A DNA stretch of 64,000 nt, from contig JAEZMV010000028.1 in the NCBI GenBank assembly GCA_023414875.1, forward strand, positions 124,001-188,000. The letters run 5' to 3'. Source of the stretch: Bacillota bacterium. Lineage in GTDB: Bacteria > Bacillota > Clostridia > Lachnospirales > Lachnospiraceae. Positions 1 through 8,480 of this stretch are shown in pieces. Every line of letters begins with the position of its first letter. The first letter of the stretch is position 1. The notes under the pieces were generated by a model. It was not told the origin of the DNA, made no database searches, and saw only the letters and a program-made list of their open reading frames with translations. Position numbers and translations under genes: made by a program.

Positions 1-313
1 CCTTGCGAGGTGAACCATCCAACTCAATCATTATATTATCTATTGTACGTTGGTCGTTGATATCCTTGCCGATTAGAGCCGGAGCAATGATACGATTTAC
101 ATTATCAACTGCCTTATGAACGCTAAGCCCATGGTATTCAGAGGGGTCGTTGTCTCTTAGAACATGGGATTCGTACATTCCCACAGAGGAACCGGTAGGA
201 GCAGAACCTCTGCCAAGAAACCCATCCTCCGTGATTACATCGACTTCAACCATGGGACGACATTTGCAGTCAATGGTTTGTCGAGCTTGGATAGATTTAA
301 TTTTGGAACTCAT
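1..313 (-). CDS. Enolase paralogue (N-terminal part; continues beyond window)
   Basis: The first 104 codons of an enolase-family protein, starting at the ATG at 313 after an AAAGGAG site. Enolase interconverts 2-phosphoglycerate and PEP in the cytoplasm. The N-terminal fold is clear: ARQTIDCKCRPMVEVDV aligns with the usual ARxIxDSRGNPTVEV segment, and IIAPALIGKDINDQ and NIMIELDG are near-canonical. Two signatures are altered. DSRGNPT has become DCKCRPM, and the mobile catalytic loop PSGASTG has become PTGSSVG, keeping the second serine that binds metal. This is therefore probably a specialised paralogue rather than the housekeeping enolase. It follows the glycerate 2-kinase gene on the same strand, whose product, 2-phosphoglycerate, is the enolase substrate. 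The rest of the active site lies outside the window, so activity cannot be judged. Confidence 0.85.
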   Translation of the reverse strand, partial: MSSKIKSIQARQTIDCKCRPMVEVDVITEDGFLGRGSAPTGSSVGMYESHVLRDNDPSEYHGLSVHKAVDNVNRIIAPALIGKDINDQRTIDNIMIELDGSPRK

Positions 314-383
314 TGTTAACTCTCCTTTTATTATTTCTGTTAATGATTACAATGCATAATTGCTCTTATTATTTTGGGGAGAC

Positions 384-414
384 CCTGGCGGATTGAATGG
401 GGGGATCCGCCAGG
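384..414 (-). other. Perfect 10-bp-stem hairpin between glycerate kinase and enolase-like genes
   Basis: CCTGGCGGAT at 384-393 pairs perfectly with ATCCGCCAGG at 405-414 around an 11-nt loop. It lies in the 149-bp gap between the glycerate kinase stop and the enolase-like start. On the minus strand it is not followed by a clean T-run. It could be an attenuator, a processing or stability hairpin, or an operator rather than a plain terminator. Confidence 0.6.
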
Positions 415-462
415 AAAGCCATAGTGAATGGCTTTATATTTCAAACTATCGTAATTGTCTAA

Positions 463-1875
463 TTATTTGCTTGTATCAGGAATATACAGAACATTAAAAT
501 CACATAGATTTGTACCTGTATTACCAGTCATTACGGTGTTCCCCAGTTGTTCTAAAGCTTCGTAGCAGGCATGTCCTCTTAAAGCATCATATAAGTTAAC
601 GCCATTATTAACAGCCTTACTCAGGGTAGTGGAATCAGTGATACCTCCGGCTACAGGAGTAGTGCCGTCAGTTCCTTCAGAGTCAATGGAAAGCATACAT
701 GCACCCTTTGTTTTGGCTGCAGCAATAGCAAAGCCTACGGTAAGTTCTTGACCAGGACCACCATGTCCGGTAATTTCGTTATTATTTAGAATCTTAGTGG
801 TTGTTTCGCCGGAGCTAAGAATTACACAGGGTGGCTTGATAGGGTTGCCATAGGCCTGGATTTCACGGGCGATGGAAGCGAATATGGTGCCTGCATCCTT
901 GCTTTCACCTTCAAGGAAGGAGGATAAAATAATTGCTGGTATACCCATTGCCTCTGAAATTTCTTTAGCATAAATACAGGAATCGGGTAAGGTATTTAAA
1001 AGAAAATAGGTGTTATTAGGGAAAGCCTTCGGAGTCTCTCCTTCGGGACCTACATTCATAAGATAATCCACAACGGATTTCGGAAGGCGGTCAGCTACGT
1101 CATAATCACGGATAACTCGTCTTGCATCCTCAAGGGTAGTGTTATCCGGACCCATGGGAGTGCTCTTATAGTTAGCATAGGGAATTCCAATGTCACCGGT
1201 AGCAGGAGTTCCGACTGCGTCGCTGATACCAAAGCCAATTAATTCGGCTCCTACGGTCTCAATTCTTTTTGCCAGCATACCACCATTCATCTGAGAAATA
1301 TGTCTTCGAATGGCGTTGATTTCATAAATCCCAGCACCGGATTTTAACATTACATCGGTCGTGTCTATTTCATCTTGAAGGCTGATGCCTTCTACAGGAC
1401 AACTCATAAGTGCAGAGCTTCCTCCGCTAATTACTACAATGAATAAATCATCAGGACCGGACGCATCCACCAATTTAAGGATTTCTTGGCAGGCAAGGTA
1501 CCCAGCTTCATTAGGGAGAGGATGCCCACCGACATAGACCTCTGTTTTATTAAAGACATCAGTGTCTTCTAATACCTTCACGATAGCGATACCCCTAGTT
1601 AATCTGTCTCCAAGAATATCATCGATGGCTTTGGCCATATGGTTGCAGGCTTTTCCTGCACCAAGAAGGTAGATGTGTCTTTTCTTAGAGAGATCCCAAC
1701 TTTTTGTTCCGATATGCAATATATCGCCGTCCATATAAGTTATACTTTTAATTCTTTCATAGGCATCCAAACGATGCAAGGTTTTTTCTGTAATTGATAA
1801 TACTATTTTTCTTGACTCTACATCGCCGTCAGAAATTAATTTATTATAATTTCTTATTTTTGTGAACGGTAACAT
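463..1875 (-). CDS. Glycerate 2-kinase (GckA/TtuD, MOFRL family)
   Basis: A 470-residue protein of the DUF4147/MOFRL glycerate kinase family, which phosphorylates D-glycerate to 2-phosphoglycerate with ATP. The N-terminal nucleotide-binding part has LLGAGKACNHMAKAI and VVISGGSSALMSCP, then INAIRRHISQMNGG. The C-terminal MOFRL part has the glycine-rich GHGGPGQELTVGFAIA and DSEGTDGTTPVAGG. The ATG at 1875 is preferred over an in-frame upstream ATG at 1932 because AGGAGG sits just in front of it and the family start (LPFTKIRNYN) follows. It is transcribed with the downstream enolase paralogue, and divergently from the dehydrogenase/symporter/racemase operon. The obvious sequence is glycerate to 2-phosphoglycerate to PEP. 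Confidence 0.9.
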   Translation of the reverse strand: MLPFTKIRNYNKLISDGDVESRKIVLSITEKTLHRLDAYERIKSITYMDGDILHIGTKSWDLSKKRHIYLLGAGKACNHMAKAIDDILGDRLTRGIAIVKVLEDTDVFNKTEVYVGGHPLPNEAGYLACQEILKLVDASGPDDLFIVVISGGSSALMSCPVEGISLQDEIDTTDVMLKSGAGIYEINAIRRHISQMNGGMLAKRIETVGAELIGFGISDAVGTPATGDIGIPYANYKSTPMGPDNTTLEDARRVIRDYDVADRLPKSVVDYLMNVGPEGETPKAFPNNTYFLLNTLPDSCIYAKEISEAMGIPAIILSSFLEGESKDAGTIFASIAREIQAYGNPIKPPCVILSSGETTTKILNNNEITGHGGPGQELTVGFAIAAAKTKGACMLSIDSEGTDGTTPVAGGITDSTTLSKAVNNGVNLYDALRGHACYEALEQLGNTVMTGNTGTNLCDFNVLYIPDTSK

Positions 1876-2604
1876 TATTAAGCCTCCTTTATATTGTGTC
1901 GAATTAATACTATGTAGAACATGATGTATCAAATGATACTTACATTATAGAGCGATATTTTCTAGATGTCAATATGAAAAACTTAAGAATTATACAAAAC
2001 AGACCCAAAAATAAAGCAAATAATGAATTAAATTCACAATAAATAAGGTTAAACCAAAGGAATATGCAATATATCACAGGAACCAGATATTATTGTTGTT
2101 TATAAGGTAACAGCATAATTACATATATAAAATTAAGATGTAATTCTAATTTGAGCTGCTCAAGTGCTAACCAAGATGAATTTTTACCATTTAATAAATG
2201 TTATATTATGCAATTTATAGTATAAATACCAGGAATTATTAGCGCAGCTTATTACTTTTATGTAAAAAAATACATTAAAAAGAATACTTATAGATAGTAT
2301 CAGCTATAATTATAGTAATTAATGGATATTAAATATTGCATATTACATTATTATGATAAAAAAAGCAGTTAAAAATACAGTATTAAAGAGGAAAATAGTT
2401 AAAATGTACAATACACATTAATGAATAAATAAAAAAGTGTACAAAATGATGATATAATGTTGACATGTGAAAAAAATTATTATATACTAAATGTACTAAA
2501 CGAAACATTGGCTAGAAGATGCGAAGTACATTTTTTATTTACGACTTATTTAAAAGTGATGCACTTTAGTCTGACATGAATGTTTACTAGAAAGGAGTTG
2601 CTTT
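1876..2604. promoter_or_regulatory. 730-bp divergent regulatory region
   Basis: Very AT-rich intergenic DNA between the leftward glycerate kinase and rightward dehydrogenase operons, with no credible gene. It contains a dyad GTATCA-AA-TGATAC at 1926-1939, about 50 bp upstream of the kinase start and well placed for an operator. The promoter at 2460-2488 is listed separately. Three TGTAC-containing segments lie between 2404 and 2490 and could belong to a regulator site, but no regulator gene lies next to it. Confidence 0.5.
2460..2488 (+). promoter_or_regulatory. Sigma-A-type promoter of the rightward operon
   Basis: TTGACA at 2460-2465 and TATACT at 2483-2488 are separated by exactly 17 bp. 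This matches the vegetative consensus in all but one base. It would give a leader of about 110 nt before the ATG at 2605. Confidence 0.7.
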
Positions 2605-3732
2605 ATGAGCAAGAGAACTGATTTTTTGTATCTATCAGAACCCGATATGATTGCTGCAGGTGTTTTGGACAGAGAGGCATGCGTTGATGTATCGGAAGAG
2701 GTTTTCAAATTACTAAGTCAAGGAGATTATTTAATGGGAGGGAGCAATCATAACAGCCATGGTATGCCGATTGTATTTCCCAAGGAAACCAAATTTCCAA
2801 ATATGCCTGTAGCAGGCCCGGATAGAAGATTTGTTGCTATGCCTGCATACTTAGGTGGAAGATTTGATTGCTGCGGCAACAAGTGGTATGGATCAAATGC
2901 AGCTAACCCATCGAAAGGACTTCCTAGATCTGTACTTACCTTATTACTGAATGATAAGGATACTGGTGAACCTCTTAGCTTAATGTCAGCAAATTTATTA
3001 AGTGCTGCAAGAACAGGTTCTATTCCAGCTGTGGCTACAAGATATCTGGCAAATAAGGATGCAAAGGTAATTGCTATCATAGGCTGTGGTCCGATTAATA
3101 AAGCATGCTATGAATCAATAATAACTCAGACTCCTAGTGTTGAAGAAGTAATATGCTATGATATTTTTGAAGATAAAGCAGTTCAATTAGCAAATTGGGC
3201 AGCTGAGACAAATGGTATTAAGGGAAGAGGAGTAGCTTCTCTGGAAGAAGCAATTTCCTCTGCGGATATTATTACAATCGCTGCTTCAAGAATAAAACCT
3301 CTTTATATGGAAGAAAAATGGTTTAAAAAGGGTGCAACCGTTCTGTTTACCGGTCCGGGCAAATCAGATGAAGGCTTTTGGACTAATAATAAAATCATCT
3401 ATGACCATATTGGGTTACATGAAGCATATGTTGAAGAAGCAATTGCATCCGGAGATAAGCAAAACTATTATGATGGCGTAATTGGTGGACCGATATATCG
3501 CTTGATTGATGATGGTAAGCTACCGGAGCTTAAGAATTCGACAGGCTTAGGTGATGTTATTCTTGGAACTAAGAAAGGAAGAGAGAACAAAGACGAAATT
3601 ATCATCTTCATCGCTTGTGGTATGGCAGTATTTGATGTGGGCTGGGGATACGAGCTGTATCAAAGAGCATTAAATAAAGGAATCGGTATAAAACTTAATC
3701 TTTGGGAAGAACCATATCAGATGAAGAATTAA
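2605..3732 (+). CDS. Ornithine cyclodeaminase / mu-crystallin family dehydrogenase ('tyramine oxidase subunit B'-type)
   Basis: A 375-residue cytoplasmic NAD(P)-dependent protein of the ornithine cyclodeaminase/mu-crystallin superfamily, whose members act on amino acids or imines (cyclodeamination, alanine dehydrogenase, ketimine reduction). The family segment SANLLSAARTGSIPAVATRYL leads into a Rossmann dinucleotide site, IAIIGCGPINKACY. The subfamily with FPNMPVAGPDRRFVAMPAYL is often annotated 'tyramine oxidase subunit B', a name I would not trust for function. AAGGAG lies 8 nt before the ATG. It is the first gene of an operon with an AGCS amino-acid symporter, a LarA-like racemase and a condensing enzyme, so deamination of an imported amino acid is a reasonable inference. 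The substrate is unknown. Confidence 0.85.
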   Translation: MSKRTDFLYLSEPDMIAAGVLDREACVDVSEEVFKLLSQGDYLMGGSNHNSHGMPIVFPKETKFPNMPVAGPDRRFVAMPAYLGGRFDCCGNKWYGSNAANPSKGLPRSVLTLLLNDKDTGEPLSLMSANLLSAARTGSIPAVATRYLANKDAKVIAIIGCGPINKACYESIITQTPSVEEVICYDIFEDKAVQLANWAAETNGIKGRGVASLEEAISSADIITIAASRIKPLYMEEKWFKKGATVLFTGPGKSDEGFWTNNKIIYDHIGLHEAYVEEAIASGDKQNYYDGVIGGPIYRLIDDGKLPELKNSTGLGDVILGTKKGRENKDEIIIFIACGMAVFDVGWGYELYQRALNKGIGIKLNLWEEPYQMKN

Positions 3733-3854
3733 AAAGGACGGAAAGCATACAAAGAATAGATACATATGACCAAGTATGCAATGTCGGATGAAAGCGAAAG
3801 TATGATATACATTAAAAAGAATCTATTATTTTAAATAATAAGGAGATGGAATCT

Positions 3855-5216
3855 ATGTTTCAAAAATTTACTGACATAATGAATTTTTTATGGGGTACAC
3901 CATTGGTTCTTTTTGTAACCGCTGTTGGTATTTTCCTTACAATAAGAATTGGATTTTTCCAATTTACCCACATTAGACATACGTTCAGAAGAACCTTTGG
4001 TATGTTTTTTGGGAAAACAAAAGAAGCACCTGAGGGTGAAGGTAATATGACACCGTTCCAGTCACTGAGTGCTGTTAGTGCTGGTACGATTGGTGCAGGT
4101 AATATCGCTGGTATTGCATCCGCTATCGCAATCGGTGGACCCGGTGCAGCATTCTGGATGTGGATTATTGCACTTTTTGGTACTGCTATTAAGATGGCAG
4201 AGGTTGCTCTGGCAGTAAAATACCGTAAAAAATCTGATAACGGTGATTTTCATGGCGGTCCCATGTATTATATCAAAGAAGGACTTAATAATTCTAAATT
4301 CTCTATAGTACTTGCGTTTGTTTTTGCTATTGGCTTAACGATACTTGTAATTACCGATGCTTGCTTTGTACAGCCTAATACTTTGGCAACCTCTCTGGAG
4401 GATGTATTTAACGTACCGACCATCGTATCCGGTATCGCTTGCTGTTTAATAGGTATCTTAGTAGTAGCTGGTGGACTCAAGGGAATAGGTACCTTCTGTG
4501 GTTGGATGGTTCCTCCAATGGTTTTAGTTTATGTAATCGGTACATTAGGCGTTATCATTGCCAATATTAATGCAGTACCGGATGCCTTCGTAAGTATTTT
4601 TAAATATGCTTTTGCACCCGCTCCGGCAGTTGGTGGATTTGCTGGTGCTACCGTTAAGCTGGCTATGGCACGTGGTGCAGCCCGTGGTATTTTCTCCAGC
4701 GAGTGTGGTGAGGGTACCTCCTGTACTGTTCATGCTACTGCAATCACAGAGCATCCGGTACATCAGAGCTTATGGGGCATTATAGAAGTATTCCTTGATA
4801 CTTTTTTTGTAAGTACTTTAACAGCATTAACTGTAATCGTTAGTGGTGTTATATCAACAGGAGAAACAGGTGCAGTCCTTACCTTAGAAGCATTCCGTAC
4901 CACTTGGGGAAGCTTTGGTGTTATCATGCTATGTATAGCTATTGTTTTATTCGCATTCTCCTCCTACCTAGGTTTCTTTATTGAATGGAAGACATGTATT
5001 GTCTATTTGTTTGGAGAAAAGAAAGCAAAATTCATACAGTGGGTCTATTTCTTACCTCCTTTGATTTCAGCCGGACTCGAAATAGAAGTGGTTTGGACCT
5101 TGGCTGATGCTTCTGTTGGTTTTGTAATAATACCGAACTTGATTGGCTTGATAGCGGTATCCGGTATATTTACAAAACTCGTAAAAGATTACAAAGAAAA
5201 ATGGAAGTTAAGATAA
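3855..5216 (+). CDS. AGCS-family Na+:amino-acid symporter
   Basis: A 453-residue polytopic membrane protein of the alanine/glycine:cation symporter family, importing alanine, glycine or a related small amino acid with Na+. The family signature is clear: the G-rich SAGTIGAGNIAGIASAIAIG, then GGPGAAFWMWIIALFGTAIK and MARGAARGIFSSECGEG. The length is typical. An ATG at 3846 abuts AAGGAG too closely, and the ATG at 3855 has a 9-nt spacing and is preferred. It sits 122 bp after the dehydrogenase gene and probably supplies that enzyme's substrate. Confidence 0.92.
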   Translation: MFQKFTDIMNFLWGTPLVLFVTAVGIFLTIRIGFFQFTHIRHTFRRTFGMFFGKTKEAPEGEGNMTPFQSLSAVSAGTIGAGNIAGIASAIAIGGPGAAFWMWIIALFGTAIKMAEVALAVKYRKKSDNGDFHGGPMYYIKEGLNNSKFSIVLAFVFAIGLTILVITDACFVQPNTLATSLEDVFNVPTIVSGIACCLIGILVVAGGLKGIGTFCGWMVPPMVLVYVIGTLGVIIANINAVPDAFVSIFKYAFAPAPAVGGFAGATVKLAMARGAARGIFSSECGEGTSCTVHATAITEHPVHQSLWGIIEVFLDTFFVSTLTALTVIVSGVISTGETGAVLTLEAFRTTWGSFGVIMLCIAIVLFAFSSYLGFFIEWKTCIVYLFGEKKAKFIQWVYFLPPLISAGLEIEVVWTLADASVGFVIIPNLIGLIAVSGIFTKLVKDYKEKWKLR

Positions 5217-5259
5217 CATACTAAATAGCAATAGAAGTTGTTCTTGGACAAGCTTAATT

Positions 5260-5302
5260 ATTTCTGCTTGAGGTGTACGAAAGGTACATCTCAAGCAGAA
5301 AT
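5260..5302 (+). other. 19-bp-stem intercistronic hairpin
   Basis: The left arm at 5260-5278 (ATTTCTGCTTGAGGTGTAC) pairs with 5284-5302 with a single G-U wobble around the loop GAAAG. It is followed by ATTTTGGG, not a T-run, and the next gene starts 37 bp later. A differential-stability or attenuation hairpin between symporter and racemase genes is more likely than a full terminator. Confidence 0.65.
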
Positions 5303-5338
5303 GATTTTGGGACTAATTCCATAGTTCTGGAGGTAATC

Positions 5339-6634
5339 ATGTATAAAATAATGGAGCAAAATGATAGCGTAATCTATACGGATGCGATTGAAAATCTTTG
5401 TCTTAGCATACCCAAGGAACAGTTTGCTGGTATAATCACACCAATGGACATGCCCTGCATTACTGATGAAAGGGTGTTCGAAAATGCTATTTGTAAACCG
5501 ATGTATGGTGAGACGCTATGTCGTTTGGCAAAAATTAAGAAGGCAAAAAGTGCGAGCATCATTGTCTCAGATGTTACAAGGAATGTTCCTACCAAAAGAG
5601 TAGTTAAGTATCTATTGAAGGAATTGTTGAGAGCAGGAATAGAGGAGGAAAACATTCTATTTATTGTTGCACTGGGAGTGCACCGCCCGGCTACCGATTT
5701 AGAGATGGCAGAGATAATCGGAGAAGAGCTGTATCATTCAGAGCATAGTTTTCGATTGATTAATCATAATGCCTGGGATAAGGAGCAATTAATTTATCTT
5801 GGTAAGACCTCCTATGGTACAAATGTAGAGGTTAATAAGGAAGCATATGAGTGCAACCTTCATATTAATATAGGAAAAGTAGAGCCGCACGAATTTGCAG
5901 GGTTTTCCGGGGGTAGAAAATCAGTGATGCCCGGGATATCTTCTGCAGAAAGTATCATAGCAAATCATTCGCCGGTTATGCTGTCTTCACCAAATGCGAT
6001 TCCCGGCAAGCTGATGAATAATCCGATACATATGGATATGTTGGAATGTGCATGCTTATACGGAATTGATTTTTCCGCTAATTTTGTTGTAAACAATCAG
6101 TCAGAACCGGTTGCTGTATTTTCCGGTGAGTTAATAAAATCCCATCAGGCAGCAGTTGATTTTCTTTCTGAAAAAATCGCTGTAGCATTCAATAAACCTG
6201 ATATTATCATTACTTCACCTGGCTACCCATTAAACATTGAATTTTATCAAGCGGTAAAGCCATTAATTGCTCTTACGAAAATGCTGGATCAGGATATCGT
6301 AGTAGTAATCTATGCTGAATGTCCCGAGGGGATTAATTCTGAGGATATGATGAGGGCTTTCCGGCATTCCCTGAAGCTTGATGAAATTAAGAATTTTGCT
6401 ATGGAAAACTATAAGATCCAGATGGACCATGTCTTGCTCTTACTTAAAATATTAGATAAGCAGGTAAAAATTATAGTATATTCACCTAATTTGGATGCTT
6501 CTGATATTGAAGCGATGCATATGATACCTTGTCAGTCTCAGGAAGAACTAATACCACTTGCGAGTAGATTGAGTGGGAAAGAAAATCCACAAATACTAAT
6601 CTTTCCTCAGGCTCAAAAGTATTTAGTGAAATAA
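5339..6634 (+). CDS. LarA-family nickel-dependent 2-hydroxyacid racemase-like protein
   Basis: A 431-residue protein of the lactate racemase (LarA/DUF2088) family. These enzymes invert the C2 configuration of alpha-hydroxyacids using a nickel pincer cofactor tethered to a lysine. Family motifs are the SDVTRNVPTK region, LGVHRPATDLEM, HNAWDKEQLIYLGKTSYGT and HEFAGFSGGRKSVMPG. The ATG at 5339 follows GGAGG and is preferred over an in-frame start at 5273 that lies inside the upstream hairpin. The cofactor-making larB/larC/larE genes are not in this window. With glycerate kinase nearby, racemisation of glycerate or another short hydroxyacid is a reasonable guess. Relatives act on several hydroxyacids, so the substrate cannot be read from sequence. 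Confidence 0.85.
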   Translation: MYKIMEQNDSVIYTDAIENLCLSIPKEQFAGIITPMDMPCITDERVFENAICKPMYGETLCRLAKIKKAKSASIIVSDVTRNVPTKRVVKYLLKELLRAGIEEENILFIVALGVHRPATDLEMAEIIGEELYHSEHSFRLINHNAWDKEQLIYLGKTSYGTNVEVNKEAYECNLHINIGKVEPHEFAGFSGGRKSVMPGISSAESIIANHSPVMLSSPNAIPGKLMNNPIHMDMLECACLYGIDFSANFVVNNQSEPVAVFSGELIKSHQAAVDFLSEKIAVAFNKPDIIITSPGYPLNIEFYQAVKPLIALTKMLDQDIVVVIYAECPEGINSEDMMRAFRHSLKLDEIKNFAMENYKIQMDHVLLLLKILDKQVKIIVYSPNLDASDIEAMHMIPCQSQEELIPLASRLSGKENPQILIFPQAQKYLVK

Positions 6635-6742
6635 TATACTTATCAAAAAAAAAATACCATATGGTTTTTCGAAGATATATCATGATTAATGTTAAAAATC
6701 TTATAAAAAGTCTTTAACAATGTTTGTTTAAAATGTTAAAAA

Positions 6743-6925
6743 AGCATGATAAAAGCTTGATAAAACTTGATAAAGCATGATAAAAGCTTAATAAAAACTT
6801 GAAGAAGCATGATAAAAGCTTGATAAAGAGCTTGATAAAACTTGATAAAACATGATAAAAGCTTAATAAAACATGATAAAAACTTGATAAACTTGATAAA
6901 AACTGATAAAAGCTTGATAAAAGCT
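6743..6925. repeat. Degenerate 9-12 bp tandem repeat array (GCTTGATAAAA / CATGATAAAA)
   Basis: About 17 head-to-tail copies of a unit reading (G)CTTGATAAAA or (G)CATGATAAAA fill the gap between the LarA-like gene and the condensing-enzyme gene. The unit length averages close to one helical turn and each unit carries an A-tract, the arrangement that gives intrinsically curved DNA. Nearly every unit contains TGATAA. The last degenerate copy blends into the ribosome-binding region of the next gene. Confidence 0.85.
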
Positions 6926-6950
6926 GGAGAAATAATTGGGAGATAAAATA

Positions 6951-8342
6951 ATGGACAATAGATGCGTAAATAAGAATACACATACGAATTTACTGCAATT
7001 GGAAGAATATATGTATCCTCTCGTAGAGGTAAATTCACCGAATACCTTTCGAAATCTATTTCCATATGATGAGATACCTAAGATCGCATTTAATGATAGG
7101 ATAGTTCCTCACAATATGCCCTCAAAAATATGGATCACTGATACTACATTTCGGGATGGTCAACAGTCCAGAGAGCCTTATACAACTGAGCAAATAGTAA
7201 GGATTTATGATTATTTGCATCGTTTGGGCGGACCGGAGGGGATAATTAAGCAAAGTGAATTCTTCTTATATAGTAAAAAGGATCGGGATGCATTGTATAA
7301 ATGCAAAAAACTGGGCTATGAATTTCCGGAGGTTACCTCATGGATCAGAGCAAATAAAAAAGATTTTGAAATGGTGAAAGAACTTGGTTTAAAGGAAACG
7401 GGAATATTAGTGAGCTGCTCTGATTATCACATATTTTATAAAATGAAGATGATCCGGAGTGAAGCGATGAAATACTACCTAAGTATCGTACGTGAGTGCT
7501 TGGAAACCGGGGTTATACCAAGGTGTCATCTGGAGGATATCACCCGCTCTGATATCTATGGGTTTGTTATCCCGTTTTGCTTGGAATTAATGAAACTGTC
7601 AAAGGAATATAGTATCCCGGTGAAAATTAGAGCTTGTGACACCATGGGTTATGGAGTGAATTTTACAGGGGCAGTTATACCAAGGTCGGTGCAGGGTATC
7701 ATTTATGGTCTTATTACACATGCAGGTGTTCCCAGTGAAATGCTTGAGTGGCATGGGCATAATGATTTTTATAAAGCGGTGTCGAATTCTACTACTGCCT
7801 GGCTGTATGGTGCATGTAGTGTGAATTGTTCTCTGTTCGGAATAGGAGAAAGAACAGGGAATACTCCTCTGGAAGCGATGGTATTTGAGTATGCACAGCT
7901 TATGGGAAGTTTAGATGGTATGGATACTACCGTAATTACTGAGCTGGCAGAGTATTATGAAAAGGAATTAGGTTATAAAGTACCGCCGAGAACACCCTTT
8001 GTCGGAAAGTACTTCAATGTTACTCGAGCAGGTATTCACGCAGATGGGTTATTAAAAAATGAAGAGATCTACAACATTTTTGATACGGAGAAGTTTCTTA
8101 AAAGACCGGTTTTAGTCGCTGTTTCTAATACCTCTGGCCTTGCGGGTATAGCTCATTGGATTAATACCTATTTTCAACTGAAAGGGAATGAGGCTCTGGA
8201 TAAGAACCATCCCATTGTATATAATGTCAAGGAATGGGTAGATAAACAATATGAAGAGGGTCGTATCACTGTAATAACTGATAAGGAACTGTTGTGTGTA
8301 ATAAGTAGCATATGTGACGAACTCGAGTTGAAATCATTATAA
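6951..8342 (+). CDS. DRE-TIM condensing enzyme, Re-citrate / isopropylmalate synthase type
   Basis: A 463-residue protein of the HMGL-like family that condenses acetyl-CoA with a 2-oxoacid. The DRE-TIM signature is TDTTFRDGQQSREPY, and the metal-binding HxH is in EWHGHNDFYKAV. The family also shows RACDTMGYGVNFTGAV and FNVTRAGIHADGLLKNEEIY. It lacks the C-terminal LeuA regulatory domain. From memory, these segments resemble clostridial Re-citrate synthases, usually mis-annotated as isopropylmalate or homocitrate synthase. That reading needs an alignment to confirm. The ATG at 6951 follows TTGGGAG; an in-frame TTG at 6936 with GGAGA is an alternative. It ends the operon, before a strong terminator. 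Confidence 0.75.
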   Translation: MDNRCVNKNTHTNLLQLEEYMYPLVEVNSPNTFRNLFPYDEIPKIAFNDRIVPHNMPSKIWITDTTFRDGQQSREPYTTEQIVRIYDYLHRLGGPEGIIKQSEFFLYSKKDRDALYKCKKLGYEFPEVTSWIRANKKDFEMVKELGLKETGILVSCSDYHIFYKMKMIRSEAMKYYLSIVRECLETGVIPRCHLEDITRSDIYGFVIPFCLELMKLSKEYSIPVKIRACDTMGYGVNFTGAVIPRSVQGIIYGLITHAGVPSEMLEWHGHNDFYKAVSNSTTAWLYGACSVNCSLFGIGERTGNTPLEAMVFEYAQLMGSLDGMDTTVITELAEYYEKELGYKVPPRTPFVGKYFNVTRAGIHADGLLKNEEIYNIFDTEKFLKRPVLVAVSNTSGLAGIAHWINTYFQLKGNEALDKNHPIVYNVKEWVDKQYEEGRITVITDKELLCVISSICDELELKSL

Positions 8343-8407
8343 ATCCTCAAGCACAAGAACAATATGGATATGAAAAGCGATTTATAACCGGACACATTGT
8401 TAAATAA

Positions 8408-8446
8408 AATAGCCAGACTCGGTTTGTAATTTCGTGTCTGGCTATT
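8408..8446. terminator. Terminator between condensing enzyme and chemoreceptor genes
   Basis: AATAGCCAGAC at 8408-8418 pairs with GTCTGGCTATT at 8436-8446 around a 17-nt loop. It sits between two convergent genes and can serve both strands. Confidence 0.75.
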
Positions 8447-8480
8447 ATCTAATAATCCGCGAATATTATTTTAGGAAAAA

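Noticed and set aside
5339..6634. Possible complete lactate racemase system.
   Set aside because: No larB, larC or larE homologue for making the nickel pincer cofactor is present in the window, so only a LarA-family protein is called.
6714..7065. Two overlapping minus-strand frames of 89 and 109 codons rich in Phe, Ile, Lys and Leu.
   Set aside because: They are the antisense of the A-tract repeat array, where every stop-rich TGATAA unit is stop-free on the other strand. The composition is repetitive and there is no ribosome site.
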